Assembly: GCA_019671005.1 (NCBI GenBank)
Contig: CM033711.1
Span: 58,701,049 to 58,765,048 of the forward strand
Direction: 5' to 3'
From: Hibiscus mutabilis
Taxonomy: Eukaryota > Streptophyta > Magnoliopsida > Malvales > Malvaceae
Length of the DNA stretch: 64,000 bases
Below the pieces are notes generated by a model. That model was not told the DNA's origin. It did no database searches and saw only the letters and a program-made list of their open reading frames with translations. Of this stretch, positions 12,130 to 24,294 are shown in pieces. The first letter of the stretch is position 1; the number at the start of each line of letters is the position of its first letter. The translations under genes were made by a program, and so were the position numbers.

Positions 12130-12586
12130 AGTTGATGGATCTCCATATCATTATCGACTTCGAATGGATGCACCTGCTTCCAACCCTTATGAAGTGCATG
12201 AATTTGATGTTTCCATTATCTTCCCACTTGACTACCAGTACTCCCCTCCTAGGGTAATTAACCTAGCAAGATTGTTGTTTTATCTAGGTCAATTTTTTCT
12301 ATTGTAGCATTTAATGGATAATGGTTTTATGTTTTTGTATATTGCTATTAGATTTGATGGAAATATATTCCACCCAAACATTACTAAGCCTGGCAGCATT
12401 ATGCTCACCATCCTCTATAAAAGCTAGAGCCCTGCTACCAAAGTTGTGGACATAGTTGTGGCTGTACTGCGTTTGGTGTGTGCTACAAACCTAGATGATC
12501 CTCACCCGAATTGTGAGGGTGTTGCTCTGATTTACATGAGGAATCCCCAGCACTTTGCAAACTATGCGAGGAATATTATAGGTTGA
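12130..12586 (+). pseudogene. Ubiquitin-conjugating (E2) fold relic, catalytic Cys lost
   Basis: Two exon-like pieces: 12130-about 12255 (E-V-H-E-F-D-V-S-I-I-F-P-L-D-Y-Q-Y-S-P-P-R) and about 12353-12586, which starts F-D-G-N-I-F-H-P-N-I. The FP.DYP..PP block and the HPN motif are hallmarks of E2 enzymes that pass ubiquitin or a relative from E1 to substrate. Where family members have I/V-C-L, this copy has I-M-L, so the active-site Cys is absent. A stop replaces the usual W in the following K-x-W-S-P-A stretch. The N-terminal helix is not recognised upstream. Non-functional; the exact E2 class is unclear. Confidence 0.7.
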
Positions 12587-13380
12587 AATGTTTATGTATG
12601 GGCTATTTCTTCTTATGTTCAATTTTTAACATATTGGTGCGTCTGGTAAAATTCTGATACTATAACTTTGAATTGTTTCACAATTTCCTTTTATTCTTTT
12701 GATGCTAAAACCTACCATATGGGGCACATAAATCACATTTATGGGATTTTAATATTATAAGTGAAAAGACAGTTTCGAGCGCGAACCAGAAATAAAGGTA
12801 ATTTTAAAACAACGAATGTCTGTTTCGAAACTTGTAAATCTAATCTTAAACTGGAATCGTTAGGATAACATGTAATATTTTCAATTTCGCGTGATAAGTT
12901 CAAAACTGTAGACTCAATTGTTCGATACTCATCCTGGGTTTCACGTGCTGAGAAGGACCCATGATATAACTCCTCGTTGACCAAGCAGTTTGCAATATAA
13001 TATGAAGAATAAATTTGTAAATATGAAAAAAAAATTATATGTAAAGATTTTGTGTACTTTGTTAAATGTTATGTTCTCAAATTTGCAAATATGAATATTA
13101 AATAAAAATATTTTTTATAAAATATATTAAGTTCGTTCAATTGGGTTCCCTCAATTAAGGAAAAAATTCATAAATGAGTTGTTCTTATGAAGGCATATTA
13201 ATTACGAATAAGAAATTCTATTTTGACAACATTTAATGTTTAAGAAAATTTGAAGTGGAAAAATTCTCAAATTCCTTTAAGTAATAATACTTTATTCAGT
13301 TTTTCCACTAAGCAATCAAATTAATAAAATAGGTTTTGCTATATATATGAACCCTTATTGTTTTCCTCTACTCATCTAAA

Positions 13381-13640
13381 AAGGTTTACGGTTTAAGGTT
13401 TATGATTTACGATCTATGTGGTTATAGGGGTTACGTTTTACTAATTATGGTTGATGATTTATGTGGTTTAGGGTTTTAGTTTTTAGGTTTTAGTTGGTTA
13501 TAGGTTGTCTGATATGGGTGTTATCATTTAGGGTTTATTGTGTAGGGTTTAGGTTTATAGTTTAGCCTTGATGGTGTGACTTATGGTTTATTGTTTAGTG
13601 TTTAGGGTATATAGGGTAGGGTTTAGGGTTTAGGAGGTAA
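13381..13640. repeat. Degenerate GTTTAGGG / GGTTTATGG-rich tract
   Basis: Many variants of the plant telomere-like heptamer TTTAGGG mixed with GGTTTATGG. Only two or three perfect heptamers lie in a row (about 13617-13634). Similar but weaker tracts occur at 15080-15330 and 16730-17220. It is better read as a degenerate simple repeat than as an interstitial telomere. Confidence 0.6.
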
Positions 13641-13763
13641 GCATAACTCATAAACTTCATATCAACATGTTTATATAAAGTGTTTGGACAAAATAAGCCG
13701 TGCAATAATGAGTTTTTTATCCTTTGTACAAAATAATTTTAAATGGGGAAAACGTTCTTGATG

Positions 13764-13783
13764 ATATATATATATATATATAT
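13764..13783. repeat. (AT)10 microsatellite
   Basis: About ten uninterrupted AT units. A possible length-polymorphic marker. Confidence 0.9.
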
Positions 13784-13949
13784 GGGTAAAATGGTCAATT
13801 TCCACCACAAATCAACAGCTTCGACAGTACGATCTACATTCGTCTGATTTTGCAATCTTAGAGACCATCTGGTAGATTCAACCTTGGTCTTATGATTTTG
13901 CAATCTTCGAGACTATGGTTTGCATTAGCCGCCTCTCGATGTAGTTCCA

Positions 13950-14020
13950 AACAACAACAAACAATAGTATTTTAAAAATATTGAGACCAAAGTTTTTCAA
14001 ATACTTTGTTTGTTGGTGTT
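13950..14020 (-). other. Hairpin copy C
   Basis: Arms begin AACAACAACAAACAATAGTA on the left and end TTTGTTTGTTGGTGTT on the right, with a loop of about 14 bases. The flanks and distance to the minus-strand TATA box (14231-14243) agree with the other copies. Confidence 0.6.
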
Positions 14021-14230
14021 CATCCCTAAAAATGGCTAATCATAGCCTTCCAAATACCATTTTTGTCCACAAGAAAAACCTAAAAACAATCAGCACTCCT
14101 CTAGGATCTATAAACTTAAGTCTCTGCACAGTCGCCATCGCCACCAGTAAAAAACATAAACCACGCATATAATTCTGTAGAGACGAAAACTATGAAGGAA
14201 AGAATAGCTTATGAGTGTTTGAAAATATGG

Positions 14231-14244
14231 TCTATTTATAATAG
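14231..14244 (-). promoter_or_regulatory. Minus-strand TATA box of unit C
   Basis: CTATTATAAATAG on the minus strand, about 215 bp on the upstream side of hairpin C. A second TATTATAAATA follows at about 14275, matching the TATA in unit E. Confidence 0.45.
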
Positions 14245-15902
14245 AAAAGGGAATATTGAACCCGAATTTTAGGATTTATTTATAATAGAAAAAAATTCGC
14301 AGGGATATGGTCCTACTTTTATAGTTCCTATAATTAAACAAGTTTTGGTACTCTTTAAAATGTTTTGAAACAATATTCATAATAAACAAACTGAAAACCA
14401 ATATAGTATAGTTTAAATTTTGGGTTGGTACGCTTGGTTTCAGAATTTGATAACCAGTTTCGGAACATCTTAATAAGAATTATCTGCAAACTGTTTTGCC
14501 CAATGCAACAATTGAAAAGACTCATTTGTTGCTGACATATTGAAATGAGTTACAGAGATTCGAAACTGACAATGATGATGCTTTTATATTGATAATATGC
14601 GTCTTTTGAAATTAGAAATCCATTGAACCTCCAATTTAATTTTTTTGAATACCCAAACAATTTAATTTTTTACGCGTTCTTTCATTAATGGTTGGTGAGA
14701 GACAGTTCAAAATGGGAACCTTAAATTTTAACTATATTCCTATAAATATGGGTTTCAATACGTATATAGCAAAACATAATCTTAAACCTTAAAATTTAGG
14801 CTTCACTTGAAATGTTCGAAACGTTCCATACTCGTCGTATTATTATACACTATTTAAACCGCAAATATTCCTTCAGCACACGTTTTAGTTGTTCATTCTC
14901 ACAAACATTAGCATTCTTAAAATATTATTTAGTTCCTAAGATTTAATTTTTACCCTAATAATTTCAATAAGGTGCTATTTGTGTTCATATCAGTAATTTT
15001 TACCCTAAACCCTACATAAGCAAAACCAAAATCGGTAAGAGTAACAACTATGTTGTAATTTACAGTTATTTGTTTATGAGATTAATTTTCATAAGGTTCT
15101 TGGTTTAGGATGTATGTCTTAGTGGTTTTGGTTTAAGGTTTATGGTGTACGTTAGGGTTATTACTTATAAGATGAATTTTTAATGGGTTGTGGTTTATGG
15201 TTTAAGATTTAGGGATTAATATTAATGGAGGGTTTATGGTGTAGTTTAATGTTAGTGGTTAATGAGATTAAATTGTATGTTGTAAGGGGTTTTTTGACAA
15301 TTATATTTATTAAGGTTTAGTGTTTAGCGTAGTGTATGAGATTAATTTGAAGAATTATATAGTCTATAGTCTACAATCTAGATATAATATATCATACGTT
15401 ATGATATTATTATTAATATAGTTTGTAGTATATGTCTCTATGCTCTATAGTCTATTATACTGATACGTGAAGAAGTCATGTGTTACGCGATGATATAATT
15501 TGAGGAGTATAATCATAATATGGTAAGTATAACGATATGAATCTTCAAGCAAATAATTCTGAAATTAATATTTTCTATTAAAGTTCAGAAACTATAACTC
15601 TGAATTCTCAGCCTCGAATGTTACAAAGTCATTTAATATTTTACGTATGCAAATTATGCCACACTTATAACATTTAAGGTACATTTAATTTTTTTTATGA
15701 AATGAAAGTTTTGGGCGGTAACCAAAATGGTTCGAAACTATGGACACGGGTTTAAGTACATGTTAAGGAAAACATCAACTGTAGTCTTTAGTAATACATG
15801 TAACAATTTTAGGTTTGAGGTGATAAGTTCGAAATTGTTAGCAAACGTTTGAAAACTTGTCATAAAACTGGCATTCTCCATTTACGGCACAAATTCATGG
15901 TA

Positions 15903-17165
15903 GGGTTTATTTATAATAGAAAAACTATTTTGACGGGGATATTGTCCTACTTTTACAGTTCATACATTTAAACTTGTTTTGGTACTCTTTAAAATATTTT
16001 GAAACATTTTTCATGATAAATAAACTGGATATCATTAAAGTATAGTGATAATTGTCGGTTGGTAGTCTGGGTATTATAATTTAATAACTGGTTTCTAAAC
16101 GTTGTATTAAGACTTATCTGAAAAGTGTTCTTCCCAATGAAACAATTGAAAAGTCATATATGGTGTTGACGTATCTGAACGGGTTACAGAGATTCGAAAC
16201 TGATAGTGAAAAGACTCTTTTATATTGGGAACATGCGTCTTTTCAAATTATAAACCATTGAACAGCCAATATTGATTTTTTAACACGCCAAATACTTTTT
16301 AACGCGTTCTTTTAGTACCAGTTGGTGATGACTTATTGGAGTACATTTATGTCACATCAAATATTGCTACGGAAAAGACAGTTCTGAGCATGAACAACAA
16401 ATTGTAACTAGTTTCGAACCTATGAACCTGGGTTTCGATATGTACCAAGCGAAACATAAACTAAAATCATTTGTAAAACATGTAATATTTTAGATTTCAC
16501 GTGAAACGTGTGACACTGTATATGAAAACGTTCGATACTCGTCGTATTAGTATACTCTATTTAAACCCCAATTATTCCTTCAGCACACGTTTTACTTGTT
16601 CATTCTCAAAAACATTAACATTCTTAACATATTATTTACTTCCTAAGATTTAATATTTACCCCAATAATTTTAATATGGTGATATTTGTGTTCATTTTAG
16701 TTCCTAAGGTAAGAGTAACTACAATGTTGTAATTTAGGGTTTTTGGTTTATGAGATTAATTTTTTGTCTTTAATGTTTTTGTTGTTTAGGATTTAGGTCA
16801 TAATGTTAGTGGTTTAGGGTTTTTGGTGTAGTTTACATTAATTACTTTATTATATGAATTTTTATGCCATTGGGGTTTATGATTTATGGCTTAATATTAT
16901 CGGGTTAGGGTTTATGGTGCAGTTTATGGTTAGTGGTTTATGAGATTAATTTACATGGTTTAAGGTTTAGTGTTTAGCATAGTGTATGAGATTAATTTCA
17001 AGTATTCTATAGTCTATATTCTACAATCTATATATAATATACCATACGTTATGATATTATTATTAATATAGTCTATGGTATATGTCTCTAATGGTCTTTA
17101 GTCTATTATACTAATACCATGATACTTGAATAAGTCATGTGTTACGTGATGATATTTTTAGGGGC
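15903..17165. repeat. Repeat unit E: hairpin-less direct copy of 14270-15530
   Basis: Shared blocks in order: TTTATTTATAATAGAAAAA, 'TTTTGGTACTCTTTAAAAT.TTTTGAAAC', 'GAACATGCGTCTTTT', 'TACTCGTCGTATTA', CTTCAGCACACG, 'AGTCTACAATCTA.ATATAATAT' and 'GAA.AAGTCATGTGTTACG'. It carries the TATA-like box at its left edge but no hairpin beside it. No coding signal was seen. Confidence 0.7.
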
Positions 17166-17962
17166 TAGAGGTTTATAGCCTATAGGTTTATGTCACTAGT
17201 AGGGTTTAGGGGTTTAGGGATGAAATTGAACCACGTGTATTTTTCGTTTATATAATTAGGCCTAATAAAGTAAAAATGGTGTAGTTTTTGTTCATTTTTG
17301 TCCATAAAATTATAATTTTATCCAAAATTGACCCATATTTATTTCTAACTTCTGGAATTTAGTCCAAACCTTATAATTTTTTTAATTTAGGTTAAACAAT
17401 ATAAATTATAAGCCCATATAAGAATTATAAAACTACGACTCCAATTTCAATTGTAACCTAAATTGTGACTCGATTGAATTAAATAAAAACCTAAAAGTTC
17501 CTTCCATGGCATGACCCGACTTGAATTTCAACCGAACCGATATAACTCGAACCTGAATTAACCTGTTAATTACCTGATTCATACCCGGACCATTTTGGCA
17601 TGAACAAAAAGTGGAACAAAAACATTACGGATACATGTTACACTTTAGGTTTAAAGTTGCATAATATCATTTTATATAATTAATTACATAATAAATAAAC
17701 ATAAAGTGGAACATGACATGTTCAAGGTTCAATTTGTACGATCGTATACAAGTAAAGGAAAACTTAAACTGAAATCCTTATGAAAACATGTAACATTTTA
17801 GGTTTGAAGTCCTATATTCGAAACCGTGTGGAAACGTTCGAAACTCGTCTATTACTACGAAGACACTTTGTGCAAGTAGTTGTTGACATTTGTGGCAAGT
17901 TTAATATTATAAATGAAATGGCAGTTTTCCTATAAAAAGGGAATGATTATTACTCATTAGAA
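17166..17962. other. No gene seen
   Basis: GTTTAGGG-rich end of unit E, then AT-rich sequence with a 'CCGAACCGA..AACTCGAACC' stretch (about 17520-17610) resembling small dispersed elements, and two more copies of the 'AACATGT.A.ATTTTAGGTTT' block. Confidence 0.5.
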
Positions 17963-18155
17963 TGTGGTGATAACATGGTGTGGTTGCAAAAGGGTTTGGG
18001 AGAATTTGCATAGCATTACTCACTGGAATTTGGGCATTTTGTGGTTTTCCAATACAAAGGGAATGATCAAATTCCTAATATTTAAGCTTTTGATAGAACT
18101 ACTTTAGAGATCGAATATCCCAATACTAACATCGATGATGTTGTAGCAAAAGGCA
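17963..18155 (+). pseudogene. B3-domain (REM-type) transcription-factor relic
   Basis: One frame reads G-D-N-M-V-W-L-Q-K-G-L-G-E-F, then after a stop H-Y-S-L-E-F-G-H-F-V-V-F-Q-Y-K-G-N, and after a second stop A-F-D-R-T-T-L-E-I-E-Y-P. This matches the second half of the plant B3 DNA-binding fold of reproductive-meristem (REM) proteins (W..F...HSL..GH.LVF.Y.G.S.F.V.IFD.S..EI.YP). The first half of the domain and the rest of the gene are absent. Two stops are in frame, so this is a fragment. Confidence 0.72.
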
Positions 18156-18432
18156 AACAAAATCAGATTTGCCATGTCTCATCCCTCAAAAGTAAATTAA
18201 AACTAATTCACCATATAAAACTATAACTTATTGCTTCTAACGAAACAAAAAAAATAGATGCTAATAAATCGAGTGTTGATTAGTTGTTGTCACAGTGGCC
18301 GCAATCAATCAGACCTACAACTGACAAACGATCAGCCTCCTTGATGATATATATGGGGGAAACGGCCAATGTCCACCACATTTACGGGTTCGACAATCCG
18401 ATATGCATTCGCCGTGTCCCGATATACTTCCA

Positions 18433-18503
18433 AACACCAACAAACAAAAGTATTTGGAAAATCTTGCGAGCAAGGTTTTCCAAATACCTTGTTTGTTGGT
18501 GTT
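18433..18503 (-). other. Hairpin copy D, nearly perfect 71 bp palindrome
   Basis: The left arm AACACCAACAAACAAAAG... and the right arm ...CTTGTTTGTTGGTGTT are complementary over 28-29 bases with about one mismatch or indel. The inner part CTTGC-GA-GCAAG continues the pairing almost to the tip. Such a structure could fold as a stem-loop RNA or be a small foldback element. Expression is unknown. Confidence 0.75.
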
Positions 18504-18717
18504 CATCCCTACAAAATGGCTAATCATACCCTTCCAAATACCATTGTTTGTCGACACGAACAACCTAAATAAAAAAATAGCGCTCCTCCTGGATCTATAA
18601 AAGAAGTCTATGCATACTACTAATCAACCAACACATAATGGTGTAGATACAAAAACTACAAAGGAAATAATATAGTAGTTGCTCATTAGGGTATGAAGCT
18701 AAGAACTAAAATGACTC

Positions 18718-18731
18718 CTATTTATAAATAG
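18718..18731 (-). promoter_or_regulatory. Minus-strand TATA box of unit D
   Basis: CTATTTATAAATAGG on the minus strand, about 220 bp on the upstream side of hairpin D. Confidence 0.5.
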
Positions 18732-19150
18732 ACCATTCGTTTATTTACTAGGAAATGCACCTCTTGAAATTATTTAAATGAACCGCCAATTACAAATTTT
18801 TTATTTAACCCGCCAAATTAATTATGTACGTGTTCTTTCGGTAACGGTTGGTGATAATATTGGGTTACATTTATAGCCAATTATATTAGAAATGAAAAGA
18901 CAGTTTGGGGTAGGAACCACAATTTTAAATTGTTTCGAACCAATAAAAATGGGTTTTAATACTATCCAACGAAAATTAAAGTGAAATCATTAGTAAAACA
19001 TGTAATATTTTAGGGTTCACGTGAAATGTTCAAAATTGTATAGACAAACATTCAAAACTCGTCGCATTAACGAAATGACACTTTCTGCAAGCATTTACAT
19101 GGCACATTTATGTTGACGTTTAATATTTTATTGTATTGTATTATATATAC

Positions 19151-20054
19151 AAAGACAACCATGTCAAGAAGCAAACAAGTCATGTACACAATTGGTCTAA
19201 CATCACTTTTTTAAGATTATTTACATAATTAATGAACATAAAGTGAAACATGCAAAGTTCAAGGTCCAATTTGTAAGCCTGTAACAAAATGTAAAAGGCA
19301 CGCATCATCAAGTCGTACAAATATGATCAAGTTAACAAGATTTAATCAAAATAACTTTTATCAATAGTATCCATATGGTCATCCACAATTCACCATTTGG
19401 TTTCATTCCTTTAGTTATAAATTTTTTAATTACTTGATGACATAGTTTATTATTTAAAGAACCAAATTAAACCAATTGCCGATTAATAAACAAATCATCA
19501 CAAGATATTATCTATCCATAAAGTATGGACCTATTCACATGTGGACTATGTTTATAAGACATTAATAACCAAAGATTTGGATTGAATCGAGACAAGATGA
19601 GCATATCAAAATACTTATAAGTTAAAATACAAATTAGGGTATGAAACTATAAAGTAAAGGTTCGGAACTAGGAGAATTAATGATCAACTTAAAATGTGAG
19701 AACAAGCATTAACATTATAGGTTTGTTTTTGTATGAGTCTTGAACCAATTACACTCAGTTTTGACACTATATATCTGAATATTCCACAGGGATTGTCACA
19801 GTTTCATTAAATATTTTAAGTTGTGATTTTCTAAGTTCCGGTACAAATTTACCAGCATCAACATTCCTAATCTGAGTTCCGATATTTATTGTCAGACTAT
19901 ATGCAAACACTATCCTGAATAAACATTACATGTGTACAATGAAATGCGTACATAATTATAATTCAACATATAATTACATATCGTTCAAAAACTCAAAAAA
20001 GATGATAGTCTTCTTCTGCAGTTTGAGTGGGATTGTTTGAAGCTCCATAGTCAC
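19151..20054. other. No gene seen
   Basis: AT-rich sequence with fragments of mosaic blocks. It becomes the downstream flank of the FRS pseudogene. Confidence 0.5.
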
Positions 20055-20371
20055 TCATACATACTTCCTCATGCTCCTAATAAGGGAAAAATTCATTTTA
20101 CACGTTATAATTGACTGGTGAATAGACGCAAACATGTAATTTAATAAATAGGGACTAATGTTTTCGTCGATCGAATGCATGTTATCCACTGCACTTTCTG
20201 AAAATTCCATGTCCAGACCATAAAGGTAACCATTACATGCAGATGATGGTGTTGCCAATCCTAGCTTCAACTTAGGACATGTGACTTTATTGTGCCCTTC
20301 TGAATTGCAAATTGAACAATGGCGCCTACTCATGCTTGTAACTTTTTTGGTCAGTGTATCTAAACTTTTGC

Positions 20372-22602
20372 TGTAACGACCCAGATTTTGGGTCAGTGAA
20401 TCGGGTCTCAGACCCGAGTATTGGGCCTTATGTTGGGAGCCTAATTAAGGAAAATTAGATATGGACTTTGTGGCAAAAAGGAAGGAATGTGAAGGTGGGC
20501 TTTTCTCAAATTATTTATCATCTTTTATTTGAAGAGTTGGGGATTTGAATTTAAAGAGGGGACAAAAGAAATAAAGGGAGAGGTAGGTGGAAAAGATGAT
20601 ATGATGGAGAGAGAAAAATGAAAAATAAAAGAGAAAAGTGGATAGTGAAAGAAAAATGGGAGAGTATGAGAGAAAGTGAAGGGGAAGAGCTTTGAAGTCT
20701 AATCTATCGTTGCTCAAGCATCCGTTCGCGACATCACCAGGACGGTTGGAAAGCTCTCGTCGAGACGAGTCGGCCGGTGGTCACCAAGTTGTCGTTGCCA
20801 CCACCATTCGCCAAGGTGAGGGGAAACAAGGTTCAGGTTGTTTGAAAAGAGAAGGTTTTGGCTACCAAATCACAGAACGGAAGGCACCATAGTGTTCACC
20901 AGCGTCGAGACAGTGAGACTCCAGCTCACTGCCATAGTCCAACGACCGGAGAAGGCCCTACGCTCCACCCCTGGGAGTGGGCGTGCATAGCAGAAGAGGG
21001 CGGGATCACATATGCTCATGTGCACCACGCCGCACTAGATAGCTCTCCTCGGGTGCACATGAACCCTGCTACACCAAAGCACTGCCCGCGGGTGCACTGT
21101 ATCAACCCTGCATCACTTCGCACCTGATCTTTAGGCCATTTACTAATGTTGACTAGAGTTGATCGGTCATTGACTTTTTCTAGGGGACTCTACCTGGGGG
21201 TTTCTTGACATTCTAGATCTATTGGCACAGTCTGTTTTGCCAAATTTGACCTTTTGGATTCATTAAAGTATGTGATTAAGTGATACTTATGGTATTAATT
21301 GATATACGATGACTATTCGGGATTAGATATCAGATCAAGTGGAATATTTGGGAAGCTCGAATGAGGATTTTAGTGATATCTCCTTAAGGTTAATACACCT
21401 CTAACTCCTATTTTTTCATGAGCATCATAAATGTGATTGCTTTGCGTGTTAGTATCTGTAAATTGGAAGATGAGGATTAAGCATGTGCTGAGACCAGTAT
21501 TATGAGACTGGTTAAATATTGATATACCTGATGAGTTGAGACCGTGTAGGGTCGCTTGTATATTTGTATCATTATCTGATTAGTTGATCTACATGTTGTG
21601 TTGCTTAGGTGTTGAAATATAAATTGGCATGTTCGATAGAGATTATACTAAGTAGACTAATAATTGGTAATATTCAAATAATTGGCTATAATATTGGGAA
21701 TTGATATTAAACGTAAATGCGCTAGCAAGCAAATCCTAATGACTTCCAAAAGCTTTAGGGATTGAATAAAGTGTTGTAAATCATAATTTAAGGAAATGGT
21801 GTGAACCCGTAAATAGGATATCAGTACGAGCTTTTGTCGTACCGGTACTTGTAGAAATTTAGGATTTCCATAATGTAGTTTTTGTATTGGTACACGTGTG
21901 AGTATCGATACCCGAGGGTATCATATCGATACTCATCTTCGAGTGTACCCGATCCACTAAATAATCAATAAATGTAATTTAAGGGTGGAAATTGATGTGT
22001 ATATTAATAATAGAATCATGCCATGATTAATGAGATAATATGGATTAATAGAGATAATTAATGTTCACTTTCATAATGTATTAACTTGGTTAAGTCTTTG
22101 ATGGCTTGTTTGTAATAGAAACCATAGGGATCCTTGGTGGATCATGTGATGTTGCATGCCAAGTATGGGAACATGTTTGGTTGAGTTAACTTTGATTTGT
22201 GGGATCCGAATACCCAGAGAAAAAGTTTTGCAACACCATGGTTAGAGATGCCGAATGTACGTTCCCAAAGCTATGTGACACAGGGCCTCACCTAGAGAGA
22301 GTGTATGTTCTTGAGGCTGTGTGACACTAGGCCTCACTCAAGGTTTGTGATTATGACATTGTGTGTTTCGCTCGGATGATCTGGTATGTAATTCTTACTT
22401 TTGAAGTTGTGTTAATCAAGTCAAATATTTTAAATTAAAATGAAACTTCTTTGTAACGATTTAAATTGTTTATCTATAATTTCAACTATTAGATCTAAAT
22501 GTTTTAAAAATAACTTGTTTGGTTCAAATCCATTTTGAGAATTTTATGGTTTTTGGGTTGGGCTTGAGGCTCAATTGTGACATTTAGGTCGATGGTGTTA
22601 CA
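20372..22602. mobile_element. Ty3/gypsy solo LTR, 2231 bp, duplication TTTGC
   Basis: It starts TGTAACGACCC and ends GGTGTTACA, with inverted ends TGTAAC/GTTACA. Perfect 5 bp target duplications TTTGC sit at 20367-20371 and 22603-22607. No internal coding region is present, so this is a solo LTR left by LTR-LTR recombination. A GC-rich stretch at 20700-21130 gives open frames without recognisable domains. GTATCGATAC-type palindromes occur at 21810-21940. It lies between the SWIM finger and the zinc knuckle of the FRS pseudogene. Confidence 0.93.
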
Positions 22603-24294
22603 TTTGCCTTTCTTCCTTGATGGGTCGCGAACTCTTTTGAGTGGTGTGGTTTAATCATGAGAATCATTCAACATACATGATGCCTTGAGTTCAGTCGTAA
22701 GTCTATGAATCTCATCTTTAGCTCGTTAGAAGCTCTCTTTCGTATTTGATGCAATATAGCAAAGTTTATTTGAAATTGATCAGAGCGAAGCGAACCGAGC
22801 CATATGTTTCACTTCATGAGGAACATTAAAGTCTGCAATTGATGGGCCATCAACATTCGCATTCTTTTTCCATCGATTTAGAATCAATGAATTTGGGATA
22901 CGTGTGCTACCCAATATCTTAAGCATGTATAGTTGATGTCTACATGCGAACCCGACTGTCTCAAATTTATGATAACAACATGTTAGGGTTTGCATTACAA
23001 CATCAAATTTTACTTCATATTCCTTGTCTTGTTTCTATATTTCGTCAAATAAGTACTACGAACATTGTTGTCGTCATCATTATATCGTGCTACATTATAC
23101 AAAGTCTCATATTTAAGTTCATCTTGGAATATCATATATGACTTTCTTGTATACAGTTCAGTTGCATGGCCTTCTAACTCTTTCAATTTTGTCAATTGCA
23201 TCGGCTTACTCTGTGTACAAGTAAAATATACTTTCAACTCGTTCAAGCACATTTGACCTATGGCATCTTCAATTGCATAAATAAACTCCAAATATTTCTT
23301 CTTTCACTCGAGAAAAATAGCCATAGGTGATTCATTGATTCGCACCTTTGGGTTGACGCAAGTTCACAAAAAAATAACCCATAATATACGATTGTGCCCA
23401 TAAGTGACGGGTGTTGCTCTTCTCCAACTCCCACGGATGGTTTTTCACATTAAACTTCTCAATAGTTATCTCTCATTGTTCATCAAATTCCTCAGGTGTC
23501 CACCAAGCATGCATGCATTTGCTAAATTCTTGTGTAAAATTTGGATCCCCAATATTCCCTTGTGCACTGTGAGCTAGATGCCAACAACATATTCAATGTT
23601 TACCATCATGAAAAAAAATTGATCGCCCTCTGCATTACCCTATCTCTATTTGTAACCACTAAAAGCGGAGGCTTCTTCATAATAGCTTCTGCAAAAACAT
23701 TTAAGACCCACTGAAACATATCTACGATCTCGTCTACAAGCATAGCAACAAAAAACACAATTGTTTGATTGTGGTAATTTACACCAATAATGAGCATAAG
23801 AGGTCGAATGTATGCATTACCCTTGTAGGTGGTGTCAAATTCAATAACATCACCGAATATGGCATAGTTAGCTCTAGAAGTTGAATCACCCCAAAATAAA
23901 CTAGGCAAATAATTCAAATAGTCAGTTGAGAATGTCATGAAAAACCCAAGATTTGTCTATTTCTTGCTGTCAAAGTAACCTAGTACGGCATTAACATCCC
24001 CGTTAATAACTTTATTAGCTTTTATGTTGTGGAGGGCATTGTATAGGTCTTTCTTAGTAAAACCAACAGTTTGATAGCCACCATAATGTTGCATGAAGAG
24101 TTTCATAATTTTTGATATTCTGACACTAACATTTTGCAATGCTAAAGCCTTTGTAATATCGATCTTTGTCACATATCGATGCGAATGAAGGAAGGGTGCA
24201 TTGATGGTGGACAAAGTTTATGGTTATGTTCATTATCAGACAATGTTATTACCCAACTATCTAGATCTTTTGAATGGAACATTATTCTAATAGC

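Larger units (their letters stand above)
13035..14900. repeat. Repeat unit C of the mosaic
   Basis: Same order of blocks as unit A, but with an extra GTTTAGGG-rich insert at 13381-13640. Its right part (14270-15530) is duplicated once more at 15903-17165 with an offset of about 1.63-1.71 kb; for example CTTCAGCACACG occurs at 14871 and 16578. Confidence 0.7.
18240..19150. repeat. Repeat unit D of the mosaic
   Basis: Best-preserved hairpin-bearing unit. Order: hairpin (18433-18503), CATCCCTACAAAATGGCTAATCA-type flank, TGTCGACAAACAATGG on the minus strand, minus-strand TATA box (18718-18731), 'GAAATGCACCTCTTGAAATT' and the 'CATGTAATATTTTAGGG' block near 19000. Overlapping open frames on both strands here arise from the palindrome. 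Confidence 0.7.

Noticed and set aside
13381..13640. Interstitial telomere repeat
   Set aside because: Only two or three perfect TTTAGGG units in a row; the rest is a loose GTTTA-rich simple repeat.
18284..18600. Overlapping open frames of 65-82 codons on both strands
   Set aside because: They result from the palindrome and are not conserved in the other three units.
20692..21127. Two GC-rich open frames inside the solo LTR
   Set aside because: No recognised domain, and they lie wholly within an LTR.
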